From contig OX291543.1 in the NCBI GenBank assembly GCA_946406115.1, positions 24,392,815-24,456,814 on the forward strand: 64,000 nt of DNA, given 5' to 3'. The DNA is from Apoda limacodes. Its lineage: Eukaryota; Arthropoda; Insecta; Lepidoptera; Limacodidae. Positions 26,478 through 37,156 of this stretch are shown piece after piece. Numbering within the stretch: position 1 is the stretch's first letter; the number at the start of each line of letters is the position of its first letter. A program made the translations under genes and the position numbers. Under the pieces are notes generated by a model. That model saw only the letters and a program-made list of their open reading frames with translations. It did no database searches and was not told where the DNA came from.

Positions 26478-28073
26478 CATGCAGATTTTGATCAGGAAAC
26501 GAAAGATTTAAAAAATTCTTTTGAATTTTTAAATTTGTCTATTAGGAATTGGATAAAAATTGGTGAATTAGAAAATTATTCAGAACCTTTAAGTGATGAC
26601 ATTAAAAATAAAATGTGTAATGTCACATAGTGATTTAGAAAAAAAAAAAAGAAAATGGTAGACCTTTTAAAAAAAAACAGTTCTTAGAAATGCATGTTAA
26701 TAAGTTCAATCCCTTACGAGGATCTTCGTATATTCGTAAAAAAAGAACGATCAACAATGTTTTAAGTGGACTATATCCTGCAAATACACATTCCGATAGT
26801 GTATCATCATACTTTAGCCATCAAAATAAACTAACGTTAATTAATATTCAGTTCCCAATCAAATTATCTGATATACCCAAGGTAGAAAAACAAAATGACA
26901 TTAGCATTAATATGTTTGAATTAGAGTTTAACAAAGAAAAAAAAAACTTTACAAAATGTTCTAATTAATTACAAATTAACTTATTATTTTTAAACAATGG
27001 TTGAAATGGGTTTTAATTAATCACCAGAAGCATGACTGTGCTCAAATTTTTACTGAATAACTAGGAATTCATAAAAAAGAAAAATATTGGTTTAATAGGG
27101 AAACAAATAATGATGAAATCTATTTTGATAAATTTCAAAGAATATTAAAATTACATTTTATAATATATGCAGACTTTGTAGCTCATTAAAAACCCGTCGC
27201 CTATTGTATCCCTGATCCATCGAAGTCATATACGCATACAATACATGAACATGTAGTTTGTTCTTATGGATACTATATAAAATGTTCATATGATGATAAA
27301 CTGTCTATATACAGAACATACTCAGAGCCTAATTGTACAAAAATGTTTTGAAAAATGATATTAGCAATATACATAGGATAAATTGTTTTCAAAAATGTCC
27401 ACTTTCTTACACTAATGAAGAGAAGGATAAGACAATCGCAATTATGTTATATTAGGTGATGAAATCACAGTAGACTATGACTGGAATACTAGTAATTTTA
27501 GAGCTGTTAGTCACGAATTATTTAGTAGCACAAAGTATCGTGTTCCATTTTTCATTCCTATTCTATTTCACAATCTAAACAATTATGATGCTCATTTTAT
27601 TGTTCATGCTTTGAATTTTAAAGATTGAGAAATAAAAATAATTCCGCAAAATAAGTAAAAATATATTTCATTCTCATATAAACCTAATATGTCGTATAGT
27701 TCATTTGCGGTTTTTAGATTATTTTTAATTTATGATCTACTAGAGTTTAGATATATAGATGTTATATAAAGACCAATTTGCAGAATTAAGAAATCAATTA
27801 CAAACGAATTTTAATAAACTTATTAGGAAAGGTGTTTTTCTTCATGAATTTGTTAATTCTTATGAGTCCTTAAAAATTACATCTCTTCCAAATCAAGACG
27901 CTTTCTTTAACTCTTTAATACCAGTGTATCTAATTATAATAATAAACATGCTCAAAACGATGTCAGCCCAATTTAAATGTAAAAATATGTTGGAATATTC
28001 CAATCTATATTTAAGAACTTATGTAATGCTACTCACTGATATTTCTGATAACTTTAGAATTTTTTATATCTAA
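26478..28073 (+). pseudogene. Protein-primed DNA polymerase B fragment, left arm
   Basis: This is a broken piece of a family-B DNA polymerase of the Polinton type. Blocks in order are an N-terminal region (26478-26630), a block with GLYPANTHSD and VEKQNDISINMFELE (26690-26968), an exonuclease-like IYADF block at about 27165, HNLNNYDAHFIVHAL at about 27570, RKGVFLHEF at about 27828, and EYSNLYLRTYVMLLTDI ending at 28073. Stops and frameshifts separate the blocks. The polymerase palm motifs that would follow are absent, because the arm leaves the gene before them. The exonuclease acidic residue normally following YADF is replaced (YADFVA). The protein cannot be functional. Confidence 0.75.
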
Positions 28074-28666
28074 TGTGATATAATTGTAATTATTTATTTT
28101 CTTCTTTTTACACTAAGCTGTACACCTATCTATAATATATGTTTGCCACGCAAAATGAGCTCTATTTTAAAATTAACCTGTAACCTTAGGTACCCTGAAC
28201 ATTTACATGATCTTAATTCAGATTTACCTTTATGCCTGAAAAACATTGTAATCGGTTATAGTAAAGATAAGAAATTAGTATCAAATTTTTATAATAAAAC
28301 TAAAATATAATTTACTATAGAAATCTCAAACAATGTTTACAACTTACTATGAAGTAAATTAGGGTTCATAGAATTTTACAGTTTAAGCATAGTCCTTAGT
28401 TGACATATATATATACATTTAAATACACAAGTAAGAACTACAGCTAAAAGTGACTGAAAAAAGATTTTTATAAATAATACATTCTTTGGTAAAACTATGG
28501 AAAATGTTAAAAACGTGAATTTGTGAAAAAAAAGATATTTATTTGGAGAATTATAAGTCGTGTCTATGTATCACAAATGTAAATATTTCACGTGCAGAAT
28601 TCGAAGTGTGAAACACACTATATTACACAAAAAATAAATAAACTTGTTGTAGACTTATATAAATAC

Positions 28667-28921
28667 TTAACCATTGTTTTTATCTTTATAATATCCAAGT
28701 TTCGTTTTATTAAAGTTTAATAATAAAGTAACTATAAATGTTATCACTAGGATAGTCTGAAGTATCGAAAAAAAGTGCATGGTATAATAATGAAAGTTAT
28801 ACATCAAAATTTTTATATTTCCAATATACAAAATCGTAACAAGTATTTCGAGAGTCCTACAGACTTCACAAAAATTAATATGAAAGTTATACATCAAAAT
28901 TTTTATATTTCCAAAATACAA
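28667..28921 (-). CDS. Small ORF with one membrane segment, left arm
   Basis: I recognise no family. The 84-codon frame has near its C-terminal end a hydrophobic run (FSILQTILVITFIVTLLLNF) followed by a lysine-rich tail, like a single-pass membrane protein. It reads outward from the loop, against the polymerase fragment. Its N-terminal half overlaps the two-copy 46-bp repeat, so that part may be a chance frame. The right arm carries a 76-codon counterpart at 29003-29233. Confidence 0.3.
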   Translation of the reverse strand: MYFGNIKILMYNFHINFCEVCRTLEILVTILYIGNIKILMYNFHYYTMHFFSILQTILVITFIVTLLLNFNKTKLGYYKDKNNG

Positions 28922-28985
28922 AATCGTGAACCCTAATTTACTTCATAGTAAGTTGTAAACATTGTTTGAGATTTCTATTTACTTC
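28915..28985. repeat. Loop of the Polinton palindrome
   Basis: The 71-bp non-palindromic centre consists mostly of a 51-nt segment (28928-28978) identical to 29533-29583 in the right arm and to the reverse complement of 28317-28367 in the left arm. Confidence 0.85.
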
Positions 28986-29002
28986 TTGGAAATATAAAAA
29001 TT

Positions 29003-29233
29003 TTGATGTCTAACTTTCATATTAATTTTTGTGAAGTCTGTAGGACTCTCGAAATACTTGTTACGATTTTGTATATTGGAAATATAAAAATTTTGATGTA
29101 TAACTTTCATTATTATACCATGCACTTTTTTTCGATACTTCAGACTATCCTAGTGATAACATTTATAGTTACTTTATTATTAAACTTTAATAAAACGAAA
29201 CTTGGATATTATAAAGATAAAAACAATGGTTAA
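29003..29233 (+). CDS. Small ORF with one membrane segment, right arm
   Basis: This is the counterpart of 28667-28921 with the same hydrophobic run and C-terminal GYYKDKNNG. It starts downstream of the first copy of the 46-bp repeat. No family is recognised. Confidence 0.3.
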   Translation: MMSNFHINFCEVCRTLEILVTILYIGNIKILMYNFHYYTMHFFSILQTILVITFIVTLLLNFNKTKLGYYKDKNNG

Positions 29234-29826
29234 GTATTTATATAAGTCTACAACAAGTTTATTTATTTTTTGTGTAATATAGTGTGTTTCACACTTCGAA
29301 TTCTGCACGTGAAATATTTACATTTGTGATACATAGACACGACTTATAATTCTCCAAATAAATATCTTTTTTTTCACAAATTCACGTTTTTAACATTTTC
29401 CATAGTTTTACCAAAGAATGTATTATTTATAAAAATCTTTTTTCAGTCACTTTTAGCTGTAGTTCTTACTTGTGTATTTAAATGTATATATATATTTCAA
29501 CTAAGGACTATGCTTAAACTGTAAAATTCTATGAACCCTAATTTACTTCATAGTAAGTTGTAAACATTGTTTGAGATTTCTATAGTAAATTATATTTTAG
29601 TTTTATTATAAAAATTTGATACTAATTTCTTATCTTTACTATAACCGATTACAATGTTTTTCAGGCATAAAGGTAAATCTGAATTAAGATCATGTAAATG
29701 TTCAGGGTACCTAAGGTTACAGGTTAATTTTAAAATAGAGCTCATTTTGCGTGGCAAACATATATTATAGATAGGTGTACAGCTTAGTGTAAAAAGAAGA
29801 AAATAAATAATTACAATTATATCACA

Positions 29827-31424
29827 TTAGATATAAAAAATTCTAAAGTTATCAGAAATATCAGTGAGTAGCATTACATAAGTTCTTAAATATAGATTGG
29901 AATATTCCAACATATTTTTACATTTAAATTGGGCTGACATCGTTTTGAGCATGTTTATTATTATAATTAGATACACTGGTATTAAAGAGTTAAAGAAAGC
30001 GTCTTGATTTGGAAGAGATGTAATTTTTAAGGACTCATAAGAATTAACAAATTCATGAAGAAAAACACCTTTCCTAATAAGTTTATTAAAATTCGTTTGT
30101 AATTGATTTCTTAATTCTGCAAATTGGTCTTTATATAACATCTATATATCTAAACTCTAGTAGATCATAAATTAAAAATAATCTAAAAACCGCAAATGAA
30201 CTATACGACATATTAGGTTTATATGAGAATGAAATATATTTTTACTTATTTTGCGGAATTATTTTTATTTCTCAATCTTTAAAATTCAAAGCATGAACAA
30301 TAAAATGAGCATCATAATTGTTTAGATTGTGAAATAGAATAGGAATGAAAAATGGAACACGATACTTTGTGCTACTAAATAATTCGTGACTAACAGCTCT
30401 AAAATTACTAGTATTCCAGTCATAGTCTACTGTGATTTCATCACCTAATATAACATAATTGCGATTGTCTTATCCTTCTCTTCATTAGTGTAAGAAAGTG
30501 GACATTTTTGAAAACAATTTATCCTATGTATATTGCTAATATCATTTTTCAAAACATTTTTGTACAATTAGGCTCTGAGTATGTTCTGTATATAGACAGT
30601 TTATCATCATATGAACATTTTATATAGTATCCATAAGAACAAACTACATGTTCATGTATTGTATGCGTATATGACTTCGATGGATCAGGGATACAATAGG
30701 CGACGGGTTTTTAATGAGCTACAAAGTCTGCATATATTATAAAATGTAATTTTAATATTCTTTGAAATTTATCAAAATAGATTTCATCATTATTTGTTTC
30801 CCTATTAAACCAATATTTTTCTTTTTTATGAATTCCTAGTTATTCAGTAAAAATTTGAGCACAGTCATGCTTCTGGTGATTAATTAAAACCCATTTCAAC
30901 CATTGTTAAAAAATAATAAGTTAATTTGTAATTAATTAGAACATTTTGTAAAGTTTTTTTTTTCTTTGTTAAACTCTAATTCAAACATATTAATGCTAAT
31001 GTCATTTTGTTTTTCTACCTTGGGTATATCAGATAATTTCATGGGGAACTGAATATTAATTAACGTTAGTTTATTTTGATGGCTAAAGTATGATGATACA
31101 CTATCGGAATGTGTATTTGCAGGATATAGTCCACTTAAAACATTGTTGATCGTTCTTTTTTTACGAATATACGAAGATCCTCGTAAGGGATTGAACTTAT
31201 TAACATGCATTTCTAAGAACTGTTTTTTTTTAAAAGGTCTACCATTTTCTTTTTTTTTTTTCTAAATCACTATGTGACATTACACATTTTATTTTTAATG
31301 TCATCACTTAAAGGTTCTGAATAATTTTCTAATTCACCAATTTTTATCCAATTCCTAATAGACAAATTTAAAAATTCAAAAGAATTTTTTAAATCTTTCG
31401 TTTCCTGATCAAAATCTGCATGAA
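29827..31424 (-). pseudogene. Protein-primed DNA polymerase B fragment, right arm
   Basis: Mirror copy of 26478-28073 with the same stops and frameshifts, for example the stop after the YADF block and the one after the HALNF block. One substitution (Ile to Met) is seen in the 92-codon piece at 30932-31210. It ends at the same point before the palm domain. Confidence 0.75.
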
Positions 31425-31939
31425 TAATAAAATAGTATTGATTCTTCAATTGATGCTATAAATACTTCACAAGTGATATAACAGACACATAAAATAAATT
31501 ATGATTAAGAATAAGACATTTCTATTTGTGTTTCTTAGATCGTAAGTGCTGAGCATAGAATCTTTGGTTAACCTGTAAATCACATATTTAACACATCATG
31601 TTGACGTCGATGCTAGTTGTAAATCTTTAACACTATTATCAGCTTTTCTCTTTAAACTTCGACCGACTTGAATTGAAGGTTTTCTGTAGGTATAACATGT
31701 CAAGTCATATCAAGCGTGAACCGACACGTCTCCAGGTTAAGTTTTTGTAAAGCGTGAGTGGACACACCCCTAAAATCTTGAGATACACCCTCGGGGGACT
31801 AGTTTTTGGAATGTCACCACCAACATCATTGTAATTAAATAGGAATAACTTTATTATGAACGGGGAAAAACATGATAACCCATTACGATAATGATGTAAT
31901 TACATAACAAAACTAGAGACAAGTTATACACAGGAGCCA

Positions 31940-32410
31940 CTGTGACGTCACGCAGTAGTTTTGGTCAAGCGTGAGTCGACATAGCCCAGACACAGGGGTT
32001 GGTTGCGTGAGTTGACATAGCCCCAGACACAGGGGTTGGTTGCGTGAGTCGACATAGCCCCAGACACAGGGGTGGTTTTGAGAGTGGTCAAGCGCGGTGC
32101 GGGGGGCAGAAAAGTTTTTAGGCGGGGGGTTGGGGTTGGAGGGTAGTGAGCCAGAACCAACGATGTTTTGAGAGTGGTCAAGCGCGAGTCGCCACACCCC
32201 AGACACAGGGGTGGTTTTGAGAGTGGTCAAGCGCGAGTCGTGCGGGGTAGAAAAGTTATAGGTGAGGGGTTGGGGTTGGAGGGTAGTGCGCCAGAACCAA
32301 CGATGTATTGAGAGTGGTCAAGCGCGAGTCGTACAAAGCAGGAAAAAGTTGGTAAGCTTTTTTTTAGGCGAGGGGTTGAGGTTGGGGGGAAGTGCGCCAG
32401 AACCAACGAA
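31940..32410 (-). repeat. Terminal minisatellites of the right arm
   Basis: Mirror copy of 25492-25960 with the same number and order of units. Confidence 0.85.
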
Positions 32411-32421
32411 TCCCCTCTACT

Positions 32422-32427
32422 CAGATA
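32422..32427. repeat. 6-bp target site duplication, right (CAGATA)
   Basis: Second copy of the duplication. The host RT frame resumes here. Confidence 0.85.
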
Positions 32428-32974
32428 TGCTTTTATGAATTAAATAATGCGATTTCTAAGATTGTAAATTGGTTTAACGCTAATAATTTGTTACTTAATG
32501 AGAAAAAAACCAAATATGTTAAATTAACATTACCAACTGTTAGTCAGATCCAGATATGTATTAATATTAATGTCGAGCAATCTGAACTTGTTAATTCAAC
32601 AGTCTTTCTTGGCATAACGCTGGACTCCAAACTTCAATGGGGCCTCATATTCATAACCTAGCAAAAAATTTAGCTCTGCTGTGTATGCGATCAAGAAAAT
32701 AAAACAATTGACCGATGTCGACACTGCAATAATAGTATATTTTAGCTATTTCCATAGTTTAATGATGTATGGTATCTTATTGTGGGGTAGCGCTGCTGAT
32801 GTCATACAATATTTGTTCTAGGGATACAAGGATATAAGGATCTAGGATATCCTTGAATAGGTTTAGGGAAGTAAATATTTTCTATATGAAAATCTTTTAT
32901 ATGTAAAAAAATAGTTACAGCAAGAAAAGTGACGTTCACAAAGTAAATACTAGAAGTAAAAATAAGCTGTTGGT
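32422..32974 (+). mobile_element. Non-LTR retrotransposon RT, segment 2 of 3
   Basis: This continues the RT interrupted at 25474: ELNNAISKIVNWFNANNLLL and NEKKTKYV, VFLGITLDSKLQW, then after a frameshift AKNLSSAVYAIKKIKQL and FSYFHSLMMYGILLWGSAAD. The thumb/C-terminal part with KNSYSKKSDVHKVNTRSKNK runs up to the GCAT target site of the LTR element. The reading resumes at 37157. Confidence 0.8.
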
Positions 32975-32978
32975 GCAT
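32975..32978. repeat. 4-bp target site duplication of the LTR element, left (GCAT)
   Basis: Matches 37157-37160 and abuts the TG...CA borders of the LTRs. Confidence 0.8.
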
Positions 32979-33786
32979 TGTTAAGACTCAATTCCCCAGG
33001 GGAAGATAAATGAAAAGATAGGTTCGTTAATACAATTTATTTTTTAGTTTTATATACAATCACTGATTCACAAATAAACAATTTGAAAGTCTATAATTCT
33101 ATAATAAATCCAGTTTCTGAATTTATCTGTTTTGCCGTCTTTTTCCTATTTAGACGATGGTATCGTAATTTTTCCTTCGGGTCGACTGTATTGTCGAAAA
33201 TATCAATTAATCGTAATATGATGTAATTTTCACCAATTCTCAGCAATCTATGCTTTTATCATTCTTTTCAGATTGAGAAATTAAAAAAATCAATATGGCG
33301 AAAAAAAGCCAATCCGCAGAATCGATATAGCAATAATCACCTAACCAAATAAATGCACTTAGGTACCTGATGGGAGGGTTTATGGTAGAACCCACAACCT
33401 TGAGATAGTTTATCGAGAAATTCAAACCTTCTCTTATTAAAATCGTGTAGTAAGTTCCTCTTGTAATTTACATCTCCTTAGTTCCTGTTTCTCGAAGAAC
33501 TTGATGCACTTTATCGCATTAACTCCTATTTATTTTAGGTAAAAATTGCAAATTTTGGTTTTAAACATCTATCCTTCAGAAAATCTCCAAAAGACTGACT
33601 TTGAATAATTTTCCATCTGTCATCTTTTTAAAAATCAGATTTAAAAGACTGTTGACGTAAATGAGTATGGCATTCCATGCATGTATGGATATAGAATTTT
33701 ACAATGATTTTGACATAACACGCAAAAGGGTAATTTAAAGCTAATTACACACTACATATACAAAATAAAATACTTCACCCACTACA
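32979..33786 (-). repeat. LTR (3' LTR in element orientation)
   Basis: Runs TGTTAAGACTC to CACCCACTACA on the plus strand. It is nearly identical to 36348-37156. The 61-codon frame at 33240-33425 lies in the LTR and is not a gene. Confidence 0.9.
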
Positions 33787-33790
33787 ATAT

Positions 33791-33803
33791 CCCCCCTTCC
33801 TCG
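33791..33803 (-). promoter_or_regulatory. Polypurine tract
   Basis: On the minus strand this reads CGAGGAAGGGGGG, 4 bp before the 3' LTR. This is where plus-strand DNA synthesis is primed in LTR elements. Confidence 0.8.
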
Positions 33804-34081
33804 TGAAAATTCGGTTAGACGAATTTTCCGGGCTGTTAGTTTCATAATTTAAAAAAACAGAACCGATCCCTAAAAACTTACATCACGTACGCATCTAATA
33901 CTCTAACCTCATCACTCATACTAACCCAACCTAACACGCTAACCTCATATAATTCCTATACATTCATCCACACACGAAGGGCATAACCGCTAAGGAACCC
34001 CATGACCGATCTGTAAGGAACTTGATGTTAATTGTTGCATCTTGGCCAAATGCCTTATTACAACTAGGAATACGATATAAG

Positions 34082-34200
34082 GCTTATTTAATGAGTTATC
34101 CCACCGCTCAAATTCCTCGACAAGGGCTTTTTTAAGGAGTTGTCAATCCGCTCCATATTTTGGACATAAGCTTATTTAATGAGTTGTCATACTGCTCAAT
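34082..34200. repeat. Three short degenerate direct repeats in the LTR element
   Basis: The phrase CTTATTTAATGAGTTGTCA followed by ACTGCTCAA and its variants recurs at about 34083, 34125 and 34170. Confidence 0.5.
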
Positions 34201-34844
34201 AATAAAACCCCGCTGTATTAAAAACCATTAATTATGGGATAAATATTAAAGAGACTGTCTAAAATTTAAAGTTTGAAAGTAGCTAGAAAGTAAAACGAGT
34301 AAGAAATTAGATAATTAATAAAGAAAAATTCAGTAAAATAAATTAATTATTTTTATATAATAAGCTACAATAGTTTTTAGAATTAATAATGAGCCAAAGA
34401 TGTCGTGCTCTTTGGTCTCCATTTAATAACACAAAAGTCGTATAACCGACCCAAGGAAGGAGTACTACTAAAGAAACTATGTAAAGAAAATTACAATAAA
34501 AAATGTCGCAGACATCAACAACGAAATTTGTCGTTGTTATAGTAATATTGAGAAAAAAATATAAAATAACGTTAAATTACCTTTCAATTACGTGTCAAAT
34601 AGACAAAAAAAATATACAATATAGAAATTACGTCTCTTGACGTGAGAGAACAAATAGCTTTTTTGAGAATCAGTTAAAATATATAAATAAAGAATGTGTT
34701 CAATCGACTTTAATGAAAATTATTATTCGTAGTTAAATATATATACAAATCAAAGCATCTCTTGCATGTCAATCGAAAGAAAATAAAATTATTTTTCCTC
34801 TAAAGGAAATAAAAGATAAAAAAAAGACAACAAAATATTAATAA

Positions 34845-35190
34845 AGGCCTAAACGTTATTTTTATAAAAACTACGGTGTCGTTAAAATGACATTTTGCAT
34901 TTTGAAAAAGGTTAAAGAGAAATATAAATTAAATTAGGTCTAAATGTTATTATTATAATAACGACGGTGTCGTTCAAATGACTTTTTGAATTTTGAAGTA
35001 GGTAAAAGAGGAATATAAATTAAATTAGGTCTAAATGTTATTTTTATAATAACGACGGTGTCGTACAAATGACTTTTTAAATTTTGAAGATGGTAAAAGA
35101 GGAATATAAATTAAATTACGTCTAAATGTTATTTTTATAATAACGACGGTGTCGTTCAAATGACTTTTTGAATTTTGAAGAAGTAAAAAA
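34845..35190. repeat. Tandem repeat, four copies of a 91-bp unit
   Basis: Copies start at 34845, 34936, 35027 and 35118. Each contains TAAATGTTATTTTTATAATA, CGACGGTGTCGTTCAAATGA and TTTTGAA, and three of them end in a GGAATATAAATTAAATTA-like stretch. The first copy is the most diverged. Confidence 0.9.
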
Positions 35191-35391
35191 ACAACATATC
35201 GTGATTAGTAATTTAAAAAACACATAACTAACTCTTAGGTTAGTTGTAAAACAATAAGGAAAGCATATATTAGCTTCATAAACAATAATATATAAAGCAA
35301 ATGCTTTAAAAACCAATTTCTTTGGTCCATTACATATGTGGTTAATTATAATTAAATTGCACAATATGTGCCCTCAATTTAAGAGGTATCT

Positions 35392-35838
35392 TCAACATTT
35401 AAAATCTTTAATATGGTAAATACCCACATTTTTATCATTTAAGTCCACCAGTTCGTATACTAACGGCGAAACTTTACGTATAACGCGACATTTTACGAAT
35501 TTCGGAGCTAGCTTAGTGCTGAAATAAGCACCGGCATCACTTAAAACGTGATTGCGTCTCCATACATAATCATTAACATTAAACTCTTTAAAGGTACGAC
35601 GCAGATTATAATGTTCTGCGTTCTTCTGATGTGCCTTATATAAAGCTAATTCAACCTTGTTAAATATATTAGCAAGAAACCCGGTATGCTCAGCATAAAT
35701 ATCCCTGGGCATAAATACGAAATTGTCGAAGTCCTCGTACTTCGCGAAAATATTACCATCGGTCACTAATTCACGGCCGAAAACTAAAAATGCTGGTGAA
35801 TAGCCAGTCGTATGATTACAAGACGAATTAATAGCCAT
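35392..35838 (-). pseudogene. Retroviral-type integrase, C-terminal fragment
   Basis: The 148-codon frame is the end of a Ty3/gypsy integrase, which inserts element DNA into the genome. It shows AINSSCNHTTGYSPAFLVFG, the end of the catalytic core with the glutamate region only just upstream, a helical linker, then NVNDYVWRRNH and KLAPKFVKCRVI, typical of the small C-terminal DNA-binding fold. The frame is open further upstream (LTNKFIPQVQ) to about 35920, where family similarity ends at a deletion junction. The zinc-finger HHCC domain and the first two catalytic aspartates are missing, so it is not active. Confidence 0.85.
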
Positions 35839-36330
35839 TTGTACTTGTGGAATAAATTTATTAGTTAAATAACGTAGTTTTATAACGTAGTAAAAGAACC
35901 CCTCACTTGAGACAAATATAAATAATTAAACGACACAGCTTTTCACTGTCTCCATTTGTCCAAAAAAAAACAAGAAAAAACGATGTAAACGTTTTTCTCC
36001 GAAGTATTTTTTCCTGGTGGACCTATATGAATATTAACACTATTAATATTAGCAATTCGTTACTAATCCAACGATTAGTAAATAAATAAGGTTTTCTTAC
36101 AATACAACCTTTTAATTGTTAAAACCAGAGACGAAAGAAAAAAAATAGTTATTAGCCAAACGAGTCCGAAAATCTCATGTAAAACATGAATGTAACGCAG
36201 ATAGTTGCATTTTTTTTGAATTTTGAAAAACAAATATATAAATTATGTCTATTTTTTTTTTTTTTTCCTTTAAAAAAAACCTTTTGCGTGAGGTGATCGT
36301 ATACAGAACTATAAAAAATTGTATTTTTTA

Positions 36331-36345
36331 TCCCGTTGGGCGCCG
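36331..36345 (-). promoter_or_regulatory. Primer-binding site
   Basis: On the minus strand CGGCGCCCAACGGGA begins two bases after the 5' LTR. It resembles the TGGCGCCCAAC-type sites that pair with a tRNA 3' end to start reverse transcription. Confidence 0.7.
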
Positions 36346-36347
36346 CT

Positions 36348-37156
36348 TGTTAAGACTCAATTCCCCAGGGGAAGATAAATGAAAAGATAGGTTCGTTAAT
36401 ACAATTTATTTTTTAGTTTTATATACAATCACTGATTCACAAATAAACAATTTGAAAGTCTATAATTCTATAATAAATCCAGTTTCTGAATTTATCTGTT
36501 TTGCCGTCTTTTTCCTATTTAGACGATGGTATCGTAATTTTTCCTTCGGGTCGACTGTATTGTCGAAATTATCAATTAATCGTAATATGATGTAATTTTC
36601 ACCAATTCTCAGCAATCTATGCTTTTATCATTCTTTTCAGATTGAGAAATTAAAAAAATCAATATGGCGAAAAAAAGCCAATCCGCAGAATCGATATAGC
36701 AATAATCACCTAACCAAATAAATGCACTTAGGTACATGATGGGAGGGTTTATGGTAGAACCCACAACCTTGAGATAGTTTATCGAGAAATTCAAACCTTC
36801 TCTTATTAAAATCGTGTAGTAAGTTCCTCTTGTAATTTACATCTCCTTAGTTCCTGTTTCTCGAAAAACTTGATGCACTTCAAAAAGATTAACTCCTATT
36901 TATTTTAGGTAAAAATTGCAAATTTTGGTTTTAAACATCTATCCTTCAGAAAATCTCCAAAAGACTGACTTTGAATAATTTTCCATCTGTCATCTTTTTA
37001 AAAATCAGATTTAAAAGACTGTTGACGTAAATGAGTATGGCATTCCATGCATGTATGGATATAGAATTTTACAATGATTTTGACATAACACGCAAAAGGG
37101 TAATTTAAAGCTAATTACACACTACATATACAAAATAAAATACTTCACCCGCTACA
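36348..37156 (-). repeat. LTR (5' LTR in element orientation)
   Basis: Nearly identical to 32979-33786. Differences include ATATC against TTATC, GTACCTG against GTACATG, a short patch TTTATCGCA against TTCAAAAAG, and CACTACA against CGCTACA. Confidence 0.9.

Larger units (their letters stand above)
25481..28914 (+). repeat. Left arm of the Polinton palindrome
   Basis: About 3.43 kb, matched by the reverse complement of 28986-32421. Order from the outside: GC-rich minisatellites (25492-26000), non-coding spacer, polymerase B fragments reading inward, and an inner AT-rich part with a two-copy 46-bp direct repeat (28791-28837 and 28881-28926). Confidence 0.9.
25481..32421. mobile_element. Palindromic (folded-back) Polinton/Maverick derivative
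   Basis: The 6941-bp element consists of two nearly identical arms in inverted orientation (25481-28914 and 28986-32421) around a 71-bp loop. The ends are AGTAGAGGGG...CCCCTCTACT. AG/CT ends and a 6-bp target duplication, here CAGATA, are the known insertion marks of Polinton/Maverick elements, and each arm carries a broken protein-primed DNA polymerase B of the type they encode. Normal Polintons are 15-20 kb with unique interiors and encode an integrase, a packaging ATPase, a protease and capsid proteins. None of these is present here, so the element is non-autonomous and consists of one Polinton end duplicated head to head. Arm differences noticed are few: some in the outer minisatellite, one Ile/Met change, and single bases further in. 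Confidence 0.85.
28986..32421 (-). repeat. Right arm of the Polinton palindrome
   Basis: Reverse complement of 25481-28914. Outermost differences include one extra C in the CCCCCC run, CAACCGCAACC against CAACCTCAACC, and AGCTCACC against AGCTTACC. The coding differences seen are minimal. Confidence 0.9.
32979..37156 (-). mobile_element. Non-autonomous Ty3/gypsy-like LTR retrotransposon
   Basis: The 4178-bp element has two about 808-bp LTRs (32979-33786 and 36348-37156) that differ at roughly ten places. It has TG...CA termini and a 4-bp target duplication (GCAT). Transcription is minus-strand: the primer-binding site lies beside 36348 and the polypurine tract beside 33786. The 2.56-kb interior lacks gag, protease, RT and RNase H and keeps only the C-terminal part of an integrase, so it depends on another element. 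Low LTR divergence suggests a fairly recent insertion. Confidence 0.88.

Noticed and set aside
33240..33425. 61-codon frame, repeated at 36609-36794
   Set aside because: Both copies lie inside the LTRs of the retrotransposon.
34845..35190. CRISPR-like regular array
   Set aside because: The 91-bp units are tandem without unique spacers, in an insect LTR element.
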